From contig NZ_FOKB01000011.1 in the NCBI RefSeq assembly GCF_900111895.1, positions 92,795 to 156,794 of the forward strand: a DNA stretch of 64,000 bases. The letters run 5' to 3'. This stretch comes from Pseudomonas simiae (GTDB lineage: Bacteria > Pseudomonadota > Gammaproteobacteria > Pseudomonadales > Pseudomonadaceae). Within the stretch, counting starts at the first letter, position 1. The number at the start of each line of letters is the position of its first letter. Of this stretch, positions 52,851 through 60,627 are shown piece by piece. The notes below the pieces were generated by a model. That model had not been told where the DNA came from and searched no databases. It was given only the letters and a program-made list of their open reading frames with translations. The translations under genes and the position numbers were made by a program.

Positions 52851-54068
52851 ATGTACGAATCACCGGTTTCTTCAAGCTCACATACGACATGTGCGATTTT
52901 AGTTGAAATAAAAAACTATCATGAACTGAACGAAGTCTTTGGTCCAAAATTTTCCGACCTCTTAAGAAATAGCGTAATATCGCGCCTGTTAAAACTAGGG
53001 GTTTTCCCTGGGGTCACGGCATATTCAGAGGGCACCTTTATAATTCGTACATCTGGATCACTGATAGATTCAGACGAATTCCCCCTAGAACAAAAAAAAC
53101 TTATTGAACTCATACATGCGCACATTGAATGTGAGCCAGTGACTTGTTCAGAAGGCCAGGCCTATCTAAAACTGCTAGTTAAAGAATACCCACTAAAAAA
53201 TAACAACCTTACCGAACCATATAACAACTCAGATACTAGCATTCTAATTCACAGCAATCGAAAAACCTCCCCATCACAAATAGATATATTAGCAGCATCC
53301 TCAATACTGGATGAATTACGCAGCGGAAACCTCATATTAGCATTCCAACCAGTAGTTTTGATAAGTTCACCACAGGATAACATCGTACTCTATAACGAGG
53401 CCTTACTCCGCAGGTATTCACCGCAAACCCAAGACATATGCTCTTGGCCAAATTCAATTGAGGCGCTTGAACGCACCGGCTTGATTTCACGCTTAGATTT
53501 TAGTGTAATATGGTCAATCATATCCTTACTGAAGAGTCATCCCACCCAATACCTAGGATGCAATGTTTCAGCTTCAACTATAAGTCCTGACCACCATTGG
53601 AACTTAATAATTGAGTATTTAAACAAGAACCGAAACATTGCAAAGAGGCTTACAATTGAAATCACAGAAACCAGCAATTTTCACGACCTAGATAAATCTT
53701 TAAAAATAATTTCAGACTTAAGAGAGTGCGGAGTCGGAATAGCCATCGATGACTTCGGAGCGGGCAACACTTCCATTCATTATCTAGCCAAAATTCGACC
53801 GGACATAATAAAAATTGACCGTTCTATACTTTTACGTTCTAGAGACCCGCATTACTCACCAGATCTTTTAAGACATTTCACAAAAGTATGTCATGACTAC
53901 ACTCCATGTGTAGTTATCGAAGGAATTGAAAATACTGAAGAGTTGGCAGCCGCCCGGTACGCAGGAGGTCAATGCATACAAGGATTCCTGATTCAACGCC
54001 CGGATATAGAACCGGCTTGGCTAAATTCGAACCAAGCTGTCGTCAGCGATATTCTCAGCACTGTCTAA
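52851..54068 (+). CDS. Degenerate-GGDEF/EAL c-di-GMP phosphodiesterase
   Basis: The 405-residue protein has an N-terminal GGDEF-like remnant (about 12-130, with SEGTF in place of GGDEF). A complete EAL domain follows (about 150-395): Glu183 in NEALLRR, Asn238 in NVSAS, Glu270 in IEITET, Asp300-Asp301 in IDDFGAGNTS, Lys321 and Glu357 in IEGIEN. All residues for c-di-GMP hydrolysis are kept, so it should be active. It lacks membrane segments. A G-rich ribosome site precedes ATG 52851. The gene is strongly AT-rich against its surroundings, a sign of transfer. It converges with a diguanylate cyclase gene. Confidence 0.88.
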   Translation: MYESPVSSSSHTTCAILVEIKNYHELNEVFGPKFSDLLRNSVISRLLKLGVFPGVTAYSEGTFIIRTSGSLIDSDEFPLEQKKLIELIHAHIECEPVTCSEGQAYLKLLVKEYPLKNNNLTEPYNNSDTSILIHSNRKTSPSQIDILAASSILDELRSGNLILAFQPVVLISSPQDNIVLYNEALLRRYSPQTQDICSWPNSIEALERTGLISRLDFSVIWSIISLLKSHPTQYLGCNVSASTISPDHHWNLIIEYLNKNRNIAKRLTIEITETSNFHDLDKSLKIISDLRECGVGIAIDDFGAGNTSIHYLAKIRPDIIKIDRSILLRSRDPHYSPDLLRHFTKVCHDYTPCVVIEGIENTEELAAARYAGGQCIQGFLIQRPDIEPAWLNSNQAVVSDILSTV

Positions 54069-54363
54069 AATCTAAATTAGCTGATGACTATAAGGCTGTA
54101 AGAAGATATTTGGCCTGGCAGATTCAGTTCTGAATGCATTGGATCTGCAAAACTAAAATCTAGTCTTAAACGGGATGAGGAATAACTAATATGGCTCTCT
54201 ACTAGCGGTAGATCAAAACGGCGATTACATCATGCAGAGCCCGAAAAGCATTCACCAAATACTTCTCAAATACAAGGAGCAGCATGCGGCGTATTGTTCT
54301 CACACTTAGTATTGAGCAGTAATCAATGGAGCAAATACGCATCATCAACTTTTGAAAAAAAGT

Positions 54364-55401
54364 TTAAACATTACCACATACAACTTTATTTCTTCCACTA
54401 TTTTTCGCTTTATAAAGATTATTATCAGCTAGGGAAAGCCAACATTCAACATTTACTACACTTGGATTCCAGAGTGCGACTCCAACACTCAATGTAGCTT
54501 TGGCCTCCGGAAAAACACAGCTCACTCTATCTGCAAAAGCATCACAGATCTGCAGCATCCTAGAACTCGCTTCTTGAATAGAAACCTTAGTAATCAAGAC
54601 ACAAAACTCATCCCCACCATATCGACATATTAAATCCCCCCCCCTAAGCCTTGCACTTAAAATATCGCCTAAAATACACAACACCTTATCGCCAGAAGAA
54701 TGCCCATAAATATCGTTCACACACTTGAATCTATCAACATCCAAAATCACTAATACTGACTCACTTATTAAATCGTGTCGACTCATACTAGCAGAAACCA
54801 GCTCATTCCAACATCTTCTATTAAGCAATCCTGTTAGAGCATCAACATTGCTCAATTCTCTAAGCATATGCTTACTTTTCTTTAACTCAGAAGAAATCTT
54901 ATAAAAAGCCAACCCGAGAATAAGTGGATAAACTATTAATACGGGAAGACATACCAAAACATCAGACTCAGAGTTGCCACCATAGGAAACACCAAAAAAG
55001 ATCAATACTGCGAAAGCACCGAGCAATTTAGAAAGTAAACCTTGGACAAAAAACTTCGGACCTCCTACAGCAATATTATTCATTGCGACCATCGAAAAAA
55101 TAACTACAGATGGAAGTGGCTTAAATTGAATTATAGCGATCCAAAAACCACAAAAAATAGAATCAAATAAAAAATTTAATTTTTCCAATTTAAAAGGTTG
55201 CGCTGAAGAAAGGGCAATTCTCCTAGCCGCATGCGCCCAAATTAAACTATTCAAAGCGAGCAGTGTCAGCAACAGAGGTGACATCTTCGAATAGTTAGTC
55301 GAAACGATCACCGCACCACAGAGACAAGTCCCTACAATTCTAGGGACATACATGCGATTTACAAATGCACAACCTTCAACAAACTCTTCTTTACTATACA
55401 A
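54364..55401 (-). CDS. MASE2-GGDEF diguanylate cyclase
   Basis: The 345-residue protein has an N-terminal MASE2 membrane domain (about 14-165, with YVPRIVGTCLCG, IWAHAARRIALSS and GGPKFFVQGLLS) as in AdrA/DgcC. A GGDEF domain (about 180-340) follows, with the active motif RYGGDEF (GGDEF 262-266). An inhibitory site Arg253-x-x-Asp256 sits exactly five residues before the motif, so product feedback is expected. The start is probably TTG 55401, 6 bases after GGAG; an upstream in-frame TTG is less likely. The gene is AT-rich and faces the EAL gene. Confidence 0.87.
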   Translation of the reverse strand: MYSKEEFVEGCAFVNRMYVPRIVGTCLCGAVIVSTNYSKMSPLLLTLLALNSLIWAHAARRIALSSAQPFKLEKLNFLFDSIFCGFWIAIIQFKPLPSVVIFSMVAMNNIAVGGPKFFVQGLLSKLLGAFAVLIFFGVSYGGNSESDVLVCLPVLIVYPLILGLAFYKISSELKKSKHMLRELSNVDALTGLLNRRCWNELVSASMSRHDLISESVLVILDVDRFKCVNDIYGHSSGDKVLCILGDILSARLRGGDLICRYGGDEFCVLITKVSIQEASSRMLQICDAFADRVSCVFPEAKATLSVGVALWNPSVVNVECWLSLADNNLYKAKNSGRNKVVCGNV

Positions 55402-55822
55402 AGCGTAACTCCAAGTTAAAATAAAAATCAATTAGATTTCGACATTTTACCTAAAGCGTCTAATTTAATAATACTTTTTATACAGCTACCAGCCCCCCGG
55501 GAGATATTTTTTGACGAAAAAAAAGCCACGAAAGCTACTAAAATATACTTCGTACGATCAATAAAAACACTGAAAACTCATTACAAGTTTGAAAAAAACT
55601 GAAGAAAATGGAATCTGGATAAAAGTGAAAAAACTCGCCTAAACGTAGTAATTGCTATCGAAACCTGCAGAAAATAAAACCATATAGGTGTCAACCCCCC
55701 CAAAAAACCCGCTAAATACCCTTGCGAAAAGAGAGGTCAATAGACAACACTACTCACTTGAACCACATTAAAAAGCAGTTAACCAGATAGTTTTAAAAAA
55801 TATCGTTTTTTGACCAATAAAG
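55402..55822. other. AT-rich non-coding stretch
   Basis: Upstream of the diguanylate cyclase. It is rich in A-runs and contains its promoter. No gene or RNA could be supported. Confidence 0.4.
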
Positions 55823-56194
55823 ATCGACGCACTGACCGGAACAAGAAGCAGCCGTACCTCATCCGTCTGAAGAGCCGGCGTCCGATATTCTTCGGCGCGC
55901 TTGCCTAGGTCAATCATGGGTTGGAGCCTCACGAGGGCGACGGGTTTGTAATGCATGACCGCCCCAAGCGATCAGGGCATGGTCGATATCCACGACCGGC
56001 GCCCTTTGGTGCTGACGCCAGAGAATGCCAACGAATGGCTTGCCCCAACCATAACACCCTCGCGAGCGGAGGAAATTGCAAAGGAGCTGTGCCAACCCAC
56101 GGAAGAGTTTGAATGGTTTCCCTTAGGTAAAGCTGTAGGAAACGTCAGAAATCAAGGGCCAGAACTGATCGAGCCGGTACAATCAACTGAGGTA
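55823..56194 (+). pseudogene. Broken SRAP (YedK/HMCES-type) gene remnant
   Basis: One frame reads NKKQPYLIRLKSRRPIFFGA, then a stop (TAG near 55905), then GLEPHEGDGFV. After a one-base shift near 55955 the frame continues SDQGMVDIHDRRPLVLTPEN and FEWFPLGKAVGNVRNQGPEL. Together this is the C-terminal half of an SOS-response-associated peptidase (SRAP), which crosslinks to abasic sites in single-stranded DNA. The catalytic N-terminal cysteine part is absent. The stop, shift and truncation show it is dead. Confidence 0.7.
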
Positions 56195-56269
56195 CCACAT
56201 AACAAAGGCGACTGCGGAGATCCACACCAGGGTTAGCAGAAATGAAAGACCTGCGAGCTGCTTATCCAT
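56183..56269 (-). CDS. Putative 28-aa single-helix membrane peptide
   Basis: MDKQLAGLSFLLTLVWISAV followed by AFVMWYLS forms one clean transmembrane helix with a charged N-terminus. It lies between the SRAP remnant and the methylase gene, on the phage-gene strand. The ribosome site is weak (GGG about 6 bases upstream). Tiny membrane peptides of this kind occur in phages, but the evidence is limited to composition. Confidence 0.35.
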   Translation of the reverse strand: MDKQLAGLSFLLTLVWISAVAFVMWYLS

Positions 56270-56436
56270 ACGCTACCCAATGTAAGATTGAAAGACGGCA
56301 ATACGAGCAACAGCTGCAACTTTAGTTCAGCGATCCCAGCGCGCCACCACCAGAGACAGCGGCGCGCTTCACTCGAGCTCGGTATACCACCGCCTAAATC
56401 AACACCCATTTTCCACAGCGTTATAGGCTGCTACGG

Positions 56437-57231
56437 TCAGAACAAGCCACCCAATGCTGCGGGCTCCCAGTTCATGATCACCAACTCGGCACTGACCTCT
56501 GCTTTCTGCTGTCGCTGATTTGTATTGCAGTACCGAATGTCGACGGTTTCGAAGTGAAATCCATCAAATACATGCCGAATATCCGGATGGTCATTGATGC
56601 TGACCATGACCTTTCCCTTGCAGCGCCGCATGAAATCCGCCATGCGCTCGTAATTGTCAAAGGGAAAATCCACGCCATAACCCGCCGTCTGCCAGTAAGG
56701 CGGATCCATGTAATGGAAGGTGTGCGCACGATCGTAGCGTTCAGCGCAGTCCAACCAGGGCAGGTTTTCAACGTAGGTGCCAGAGAGCCGCTGCCAGGCG
56801 GCCGAGAGGCTCTCCTCGATCCGCAGCAGGTTGATGGCCGGACCGGTCGTTGCAGTACCAAACGTTTGCCCCGTTACTTTGCCGGCGAAGGCATGGTGCT
56901 GCAGGTAAAAGAATCGGGCGGCGCGCTGGATGTCGGTGAGAGTTTCCGGGCGGGTCATCTTCTGCCACTCGAACACCTGGCGAGAACTAAGCGCCCATTT
57001 AAACTGGCGCACAAATTCTTCCAGATGGTTCTGCACGACGCGGTACAGCGTCACCAGGTCGCCGTTAATGTCGTTGAGGACTTCAACCGGTGCAGCCTGG
57101 GGACGCATGAAGTAGAGCGCGGCGCCGCCGGCAAAGACTTCGACGTAGCATTCGTGGGGTGGGAAGAGCGGGATAAGACGATCGGCCAGGCGGCGTTTGC
57201 CGCCCATCCAAGGGATGATGGGTGTGGACAT
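56437..57231 (-). CDS. Phage DNA adenine methylase (D12/Dam class)
   Basis: The 264-residue protein has the alpha-class order of an N6-adenine methyltransferase: PWMGGKRRLADRLI, SAM-binding FAGG (33-36) and catalytic DPPYW (176-180). Phage Dam-like enzymes protect DNA from host restriction or regulate phage genes. It starts just downstream of a LexA box and after a hairpin that closes the late operon, so it probably has its own SOS-controlled promoter. The recognition site cannot be told from sequence. Confidence 0.88.
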   Translation of the reverse strand: MSTPIIPWMGGKRRLADRLIPLFPPHECYVEVFAGGAALYFMRPQAAPVEVLNDINGDLVTLYRVVQNHLEEFVRQFKWALSSRQVFEWQKMTRPETLTDIQRAARFFYLQHHAFAGKVTGQTFGTATTGPAINLLRIEESLSAAWQRLSGTYVENLPWLDCAERYDRAHTFHYMDPPYWQTAGYGVDFPFDNYERMADFMRRCKGKVMVSINDHPDIRHVFDGFHFETVDIRYCNTNQRQQKAEVSAELVIMNWEPAALGGLF

Positions 57232-57249
57232 GTAAAAGCAAGACCTTTG

Positions 57250-57265
57250 CTGTATAGATAAACAG
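57250..57265. promoter_or_regulatory. LexA (SOS) box upstream of the adenine methylase
   Basis: CTGTATAGATAAACAG is a perfect CTG-N10-CAG site with the AT-rich centre of Pseudomonas SOS boxes (14 of 16 like CTGTATAAATATACAG). It ends 19 bases before the methylase start, where bound LexA would block its promoter. Confidence 0.82.
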
Positions 57266-57339
57266 TGCTAGGCTCGCTCCGCTTTGTGCACGAAGCAGGA
57301 GCCTTGGCTGGACTTGCAGGGACGATCTGCGGGGAAGGT

Positions 57340-57373
57340 GGCCGGGTTGGATGTTGACGCATCCTGCCCGGCC
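57340..57373 (-). terminator. Strong hairpin at the end of the late operon
   Basis: GGCCGGG and CCCGGCC form the outer stem and GGATG and CATCC the inner stem, around TTGACG. It follows the Rz gene and precedes the methylase promoter. There is no good T-run on the minus strand, so termination efficiency is uncertain. Confidence 0.65.
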
Positions 57374-57380
57374 GCTCCTT

Positions 57381-57923
57381 TTACTTCGGTGTTGAGACTT
57401 CTTTTGCGTAGGCCTGACAGGCCCGCAGGGCGATCAATCCTTGGTCGCCGGCATCGGTGATTCCGATAATTCGTTGAGCATGCGCTGGGTCAAGTTGGGC
57501 TCTTGTGGTGCCATGAACCATGCTGCCGGCGGCGGTGGTGGCTGGCACTGAGCAGCTGCCGGTTGTGTCGGTGGCGGCGAGAATGACTGACAGCCGCAGA
57601 TCATCAGTAGCCAGGCGATCACGCAGACGAGCCTGCTTGGTTTGCTCATCGATCAATTCCTTGTGGTGAATTTCATCTTTGTTCTGCAAGCGCTGCTCAA
57701 GGGCAAAGCGCTTGTCCTGCTCGTTACGTTGCAGGGTTGCAGAGGCCAGGGACAACTCTTTGAGGGTGTCCGAATGCAGTCGGGCCTGGCGTTCCAATTG
57801 CTCGCCGCAACGCCAGCCTTGAACGGTCCAGGCTAATGCAGCAGAGCCCGCGGCCAAGACCACCAGCAGCAATGCAATGGCAGCGATGCGGAACTGCGCG
57901 GGTATCAGGTCGACGAGACGCAT
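57381..57923 (-). CDS. Rz-type inner-membrane spanin (LysB-like)
   Basis: The 180-residue protein has one N-terminal transmembrane helix (about 12-34, AAIALLLVVLAAGSAALAWT). A long charged coiled coil (about 40-110, LERQARLHSDTLKELS and further) faces the periplasm. This is the form of an i-spanin, which with Rz1 fuses inner and outer membranes at the end of lysis. ATG 57923 overlaps the end of the endolysin gene by 19 bases. A separate lipoprotein frame lies wholly inside. Confidence 0.8.
   Translation of the reverse strand: MRLVDLIPAQFRIAAIALLLVVLAAGSAALAWTVQGWRCGEQLERQARLHSDTLKELSLASATLQRNEQDKRFALEQRLQNKDEIHHKELIDEQTKQARLRDRLATDDLRLSVILAATDTTGSCSVPATTAAGSMVHGTTRAQLDPAHAQRIIGITDAGDQGLIALRACQAYAKEVSTPK
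57434..57649 (-). CDS. Embedded Rz1-type outer-membrane spanin lipoprotein
   Basis: The 71-residue frame lies in another phase within the Rz gene. It begins MSKPSRLVCVIAWLLMICGC, giving a signal peptide and a lipobox ending Gly19-Cys20. Proline-rich runs (SPPPTQPAAA and PPPPPAAW) follow. This is the hallmark of Rz1 o-spanins: short, lipidated, proline-rich and nested in Rz. Its presence supports a complete lysis cassette. Confidence 0.8.
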   Translation of the reverse strand: MSKPSRLVCVIAWLLMICGCQSFSPPPTQPAAAQCQPPPPPAAWFMAPQEPNLTQRMLNELSESPMPATKD

Positions 57924-58468
57924 AAAACGGTCCTCGCCCTGACCCACAGTTGCAGACGATCTTCCAGGCCGTTGAGCCCGCCATTGATTCGGCGGGTAAT
58001 GGTGTTGAACTGGTCTTGATCCGCGAGCACGTTCAAGCCGTTCACGGACCAGAACCACGCTGCAGACTCTGCCGCCCATTGCGGTAGTTCCAGCAGCTCC
58101 GGCGTGCGCAGCAGTCGCTCGTCGCCGAACAGCGCCAGGCTGCAGCGCAGATAGTTGTCGTGGCCGGTGATCTGGATCAGCCCACGGCCGCGATACCGCT
58201 GCCCGTCACCATCAGCAGCAGGGGTGTTCCCCAGCTTTGCAGCAAGCGGACCGGTGTCGTACTTGCTGAGGTATTGATCGCTCCCCAGTTCGCGTACGTA
58301 CTGCAGTTGGCCGGACTCGTGGCCGATCTGGGCAAGGAAGGCTGCCTGACGCTTGGGTGTGTCGATATTGCGATTGGCCATGGCCGCGTTTAGCGCGGAT
58401 ACAAAAACGCCCGCTTGGCGGCGGGCGTTGGGCATAATGCGTTGGAGTTGTTGCTCGGTGATGGACAT
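57905..58468 (-). CDS. Endolysin, glycoside hydrolase family 19
   Basis: The 187-residue GH19 domain has catalytic Glu51 in IGHESGQL and Glu60 in YVRELG, then YRGRGLIQITGHDNY and ITRRINGGLNG. It cuts cell-wall glycan and is the type used by R-pyocins and many Pseudomonas phages. No signal peptide, so export needs a holin; no holin is clearly seen next to it. It sits between gpD and Rz. Confidence 0.9.
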   Translation of the reverse strand: MSITEQQLQRIMPNARRQAGVFVSALNAAMANRNIDTPKRQAAFLAQIGHESGQLQYVRELGSDQYLSKYDTGPLAAKLGNTPAADGDGQRYRGRGLIQITGHDNYLRCSLALFGDERLLRTPELLELPQWAAESAAWFWSVNGLNVLADQDQFNTITRRINGGLNGLEDRLQLWVRARTVLCVSST

Positions 58469-58531
58469 CGCTTTTTCCCATGCAAAAAAAGACCGCTCGA
58501 TGGCGGCGGGTGATGAAGCAGGTACGGCCAG

Positions 58532-59575
58532 TTAAAGCTCCAGGACTTTGACCTCCTTGGACTTCTTCTTTTTCTTACCGGCCGCCTTGGCCTTACCCTT
58601 CTTCCCTGCGTTGCATTCCGCTGTGGTGCTCCAGCCGGACTGGGTGAATACCTGTTCCACCGAGTCGACAAGAAACTCGCCGTCCAAACCTTCCTTGAAG
58701 CCCTGCGCGTTGATCTGCCGCTCTGCAAACAGATCGGTGCGCCCTACCATCTCCAGCCGGACCTCGGCGGTCGAGCGGTTGAATGCCGCGAGGCGAGCCT
58801 TGGCAGCCTGCTCTGCAGCGGATTTGTTCGGATGGATATGCCGGTCGGTATGAACGGGCGGCAGCCCTGCAGGGGCGTCGTCGTTGTCCAGAGTCAGGTT
58901 GACCAGCTCGCCGGTTTTTTTGTCTTGGTACCTTGCCTTGACGGCTTTCTGCGTGGTGCGGTCGGTGAAGCGGAATTGCCAGCGGCTGACGTCACTGCGT
59001 CGGATAGTGATCGCCGGCAGGTTCTTACCACTAGCGGTCTGTCCGCTTTGGCGAGGCAGCACCAGCAGCTTGCTGTCGGCGACCTTGGCCGTGCAGTCGT
59101 GATCCTTGGCGAGCCGGGTGATGAAGTTGAAGTCTGACTCGTTCAACTGATCAGCCCGAGGCACCAGCGTGGCGACGGTGCATTCAGGCCTCCAGCCGTT
59201 GCGAGCGGCAATGTCGCTGACGATCCTGGACAACGGCACATTTTCCCAACTACCACTACGAGTGGTCTTGCCGCTGCCTCGCATGTCGCTGGCCTTGCCG
59301 CGAATGACCAGGGTATCAGGCGGGCCGGAAACCTCGATGTCATCGACCGTGTAGCGGCCCTGGCGGGTCAGCGCTTTGCTGTCGTACCCCAGGTAGATCT
59401 GTATCGCTGCCCCTTTTTTGGGGAGGGACACGGCGCCGTCGCGGTCATCAATGCGCAACTCGAACTCATCCGACTCCATGCCGGGCTTATCCAACGTACG
59501 CAACAGCAAGAGGCGGTCATTGATCAGGGCAGTGATGTCTGCCCCATCAGCCACAATTCGAAAGATGGGTTTCAT
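58532..59575 (-). CDS. Phage late control/tail hub protein (P2 gpD family)
   Basis: The 347-residue gpD-like protein has DEFELRIDDRDGAVSLPKKG, the barrel segment LGYDSKALTRQGRYTVDDIE and LNESDFNFITRLAKDHDC. It forms the baseplate hub at the end of the tail tube. The C-terminus carries a Lys-rich tail (KKGKAKAAGKKKKKSKEVK), an unusual extension that may be flexible. Order X-D-endolysin matches R-pyocin clusters. Confidence 0.9.
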   Translation of the reverse strand: MKPIFRIVADGADITALINDRLLLLRTLDKPGMESDEFELRIDDRDGAVSLPKKGAAIQIYLGYDSKALTRQGRYTVDDIEVSGPPDTLVIRGKASDMRGSGKTTRSGSWENVPLSRIVSDIAARNGWRPECTVATLVPRADQLNESDFNFITRLAKDHDCTAKVADSKLLVLPRQSGQTASGKNLPAITIRRSDVSRWQFRFTDRTTQKAVKARYQDKKTGELVNLTLDNDDAPAGLPPVHTDRHIHPNKSAAEQAAKARLAAFNRSTAEVRLEMVGRTDLFAERQINAQGFKEGLDGEFLVDSVEQVFTQSGWSTTAECNAGKKGKAKAAGKKKKKSKEVKVLEL

Positions 59576-59591
59576 GGATTCTCTCCGAGGT

Positions 59592-59798
59592 TCAATCCCA
59601 CAACTGCACCTGCTCGCCCACAGGCTCAGGGAGATCTGGGAAGGTGATCAGCAACCCCGTGCGCAAAGGCTGTGGCTCATCCGCCAACAATCGATTGGCC
59701 GCCAGCACCGCCTCGACAGTGCCATTCAGGTGCCCGTAATGCTGGTAGCACAACGTATCCAGCAGGTCACCGTCAGACGCTCTGCATATCATCGCCAT
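59592..59798 (-). CDS. Tail protein X (P2 gpX family)
   Basis: The 68-residue protein starts MAMICRASDGDLLDTLCYQH and continues as a LysM-like small domain (GTVEAVLAANRLLADE, TGLLITFPDLP), matching the size and pattern of gpX. GGAG lies upstream of ATG 59798. The start overlaps the end of gpU by 26 bases, showing tight packing of tail genes. Confidence 0.85.
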   Translation of the reverse strand: MAMICRASDGDLLDTLCYQHYGHLNGTVEAVLAANRLLADEPQPLRTGLLITFPDLPEPVGEQVQLWD

Positions 59799-60618
59799 AA
59801 CGTGTGAACTCCAAACTAAAAGTTTGCTTGCGCGGGATCCCGCCAGCCAGCAAAGCACCCTGCTCCTCCTCAACGCTGCGCAAACACCAGGTGCCAAGAA
59901 CAACACCATAGCCCGTGGTCAGGTTCAACGGCAACAGAAGGCCACCAATGGAACGCAGGGTGTCCAACTGCTTGAGGCCACCCTTAAATGTGGGAAAAAT
60001 CGCCCCCTTAAGACTAAGTTTCTCATCCCCAATACCAACCGCCTGCTGCGCCGGCCGACGACCAAGGCGCTCTTGCGAGGCCCAGCGGAACTCCGTCTGT
60101 CGGCGCAGCTCGTCGAAGGCCGCAGTATCCAGGTTAAAGTAGAACGCCTGGGCATTGGCTTGCAGCGGCTGCAGGATCAGCAAGTGCGGGAACGGTTTGA
60201 CCGCCTCCGCCAAGGGCGTGGCATTCGGCGCCAGGGCGCTGGTGGGCAAGATGTTCGCCAGGCTCGGACTGACCTTGCCGGCGATCTGGTTGATTGCCGT
60301 GCTGGCCCGAGCGGCCTGTTCCTTCAAAGTGCCCAGGCGCTCATCAATCGCCGACATAGCACGCGTCGTTTTGCTGTAGGTCGACAACACCGCACCGACC
60401 TTGGACTGCGCCGCACCGATCCCACGCATCACCCGCTGCAACTTTTCACCAACACCCGGCGGCACACCAGGAATGCTGGACAGCTCATCAGCCGCCCCGG
60501 TGATTTCGCCAATGGCGCCGTTCACCGGACCGAGCATGCCGTCGATGCTATGCCGGCCAGCCTCCCCGGCCTGGACCAGGGATTTGAAACCGGATTGCAG
60601 TTGCTCCATATAAGCCAT
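59773..60618 (-). CDS. Tail terminator-like protein U with long N-terminal extension
   Basis: The 281-residue protein has a GpU domain in its second half (about 145-281, with LRRQTEFRWASQERLGR, SLKGAIFPTFKGGLKQLDTL and QTFSLEFTRYGDD). This half corresponds to P2 gpU. The first 140 residues are an extra helical region (SGFKSLVQAGEAGRHSIDGM and further) not present in classic gpU. gpU-type proteins cap the tail. The extension may bind sheath or tape measure. Confidence 0.85.
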   Translation of the reverse strand: MAYMEQLQSGFKSLVQAGEAGRHSIDGMLGPVNGAIGEITGAADELSSIPGVPPGVGEKLQRVMRGIGAAQSKVGAVLSTYSKTTRAMSAIDERLGTLKEQAARASTAINQIAGKVSPSLANILPTSALAPNATPLAEAVKPFPHLLILQPLQANAQAFYFNLDTAAFDELRRQTEFRWASQERLGRRPAQQAVGIGDEKLSLKGAIFPTFKGGLKQLDTLRSIGGLLLPLNLTTGYGVVLGTWCLRSVEEEQGALLAGGIPRKQTFSLEFTRYGDDMQSV

Positions 60619-60627
60619 GGCTATTCC

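Noticed and set aside
55768..55956. 62-codon minus-strand frame over the SRAP remnant
   Set aside because: It is opposite a sequence that still reads as an SRAP domain, and no start signal is present.
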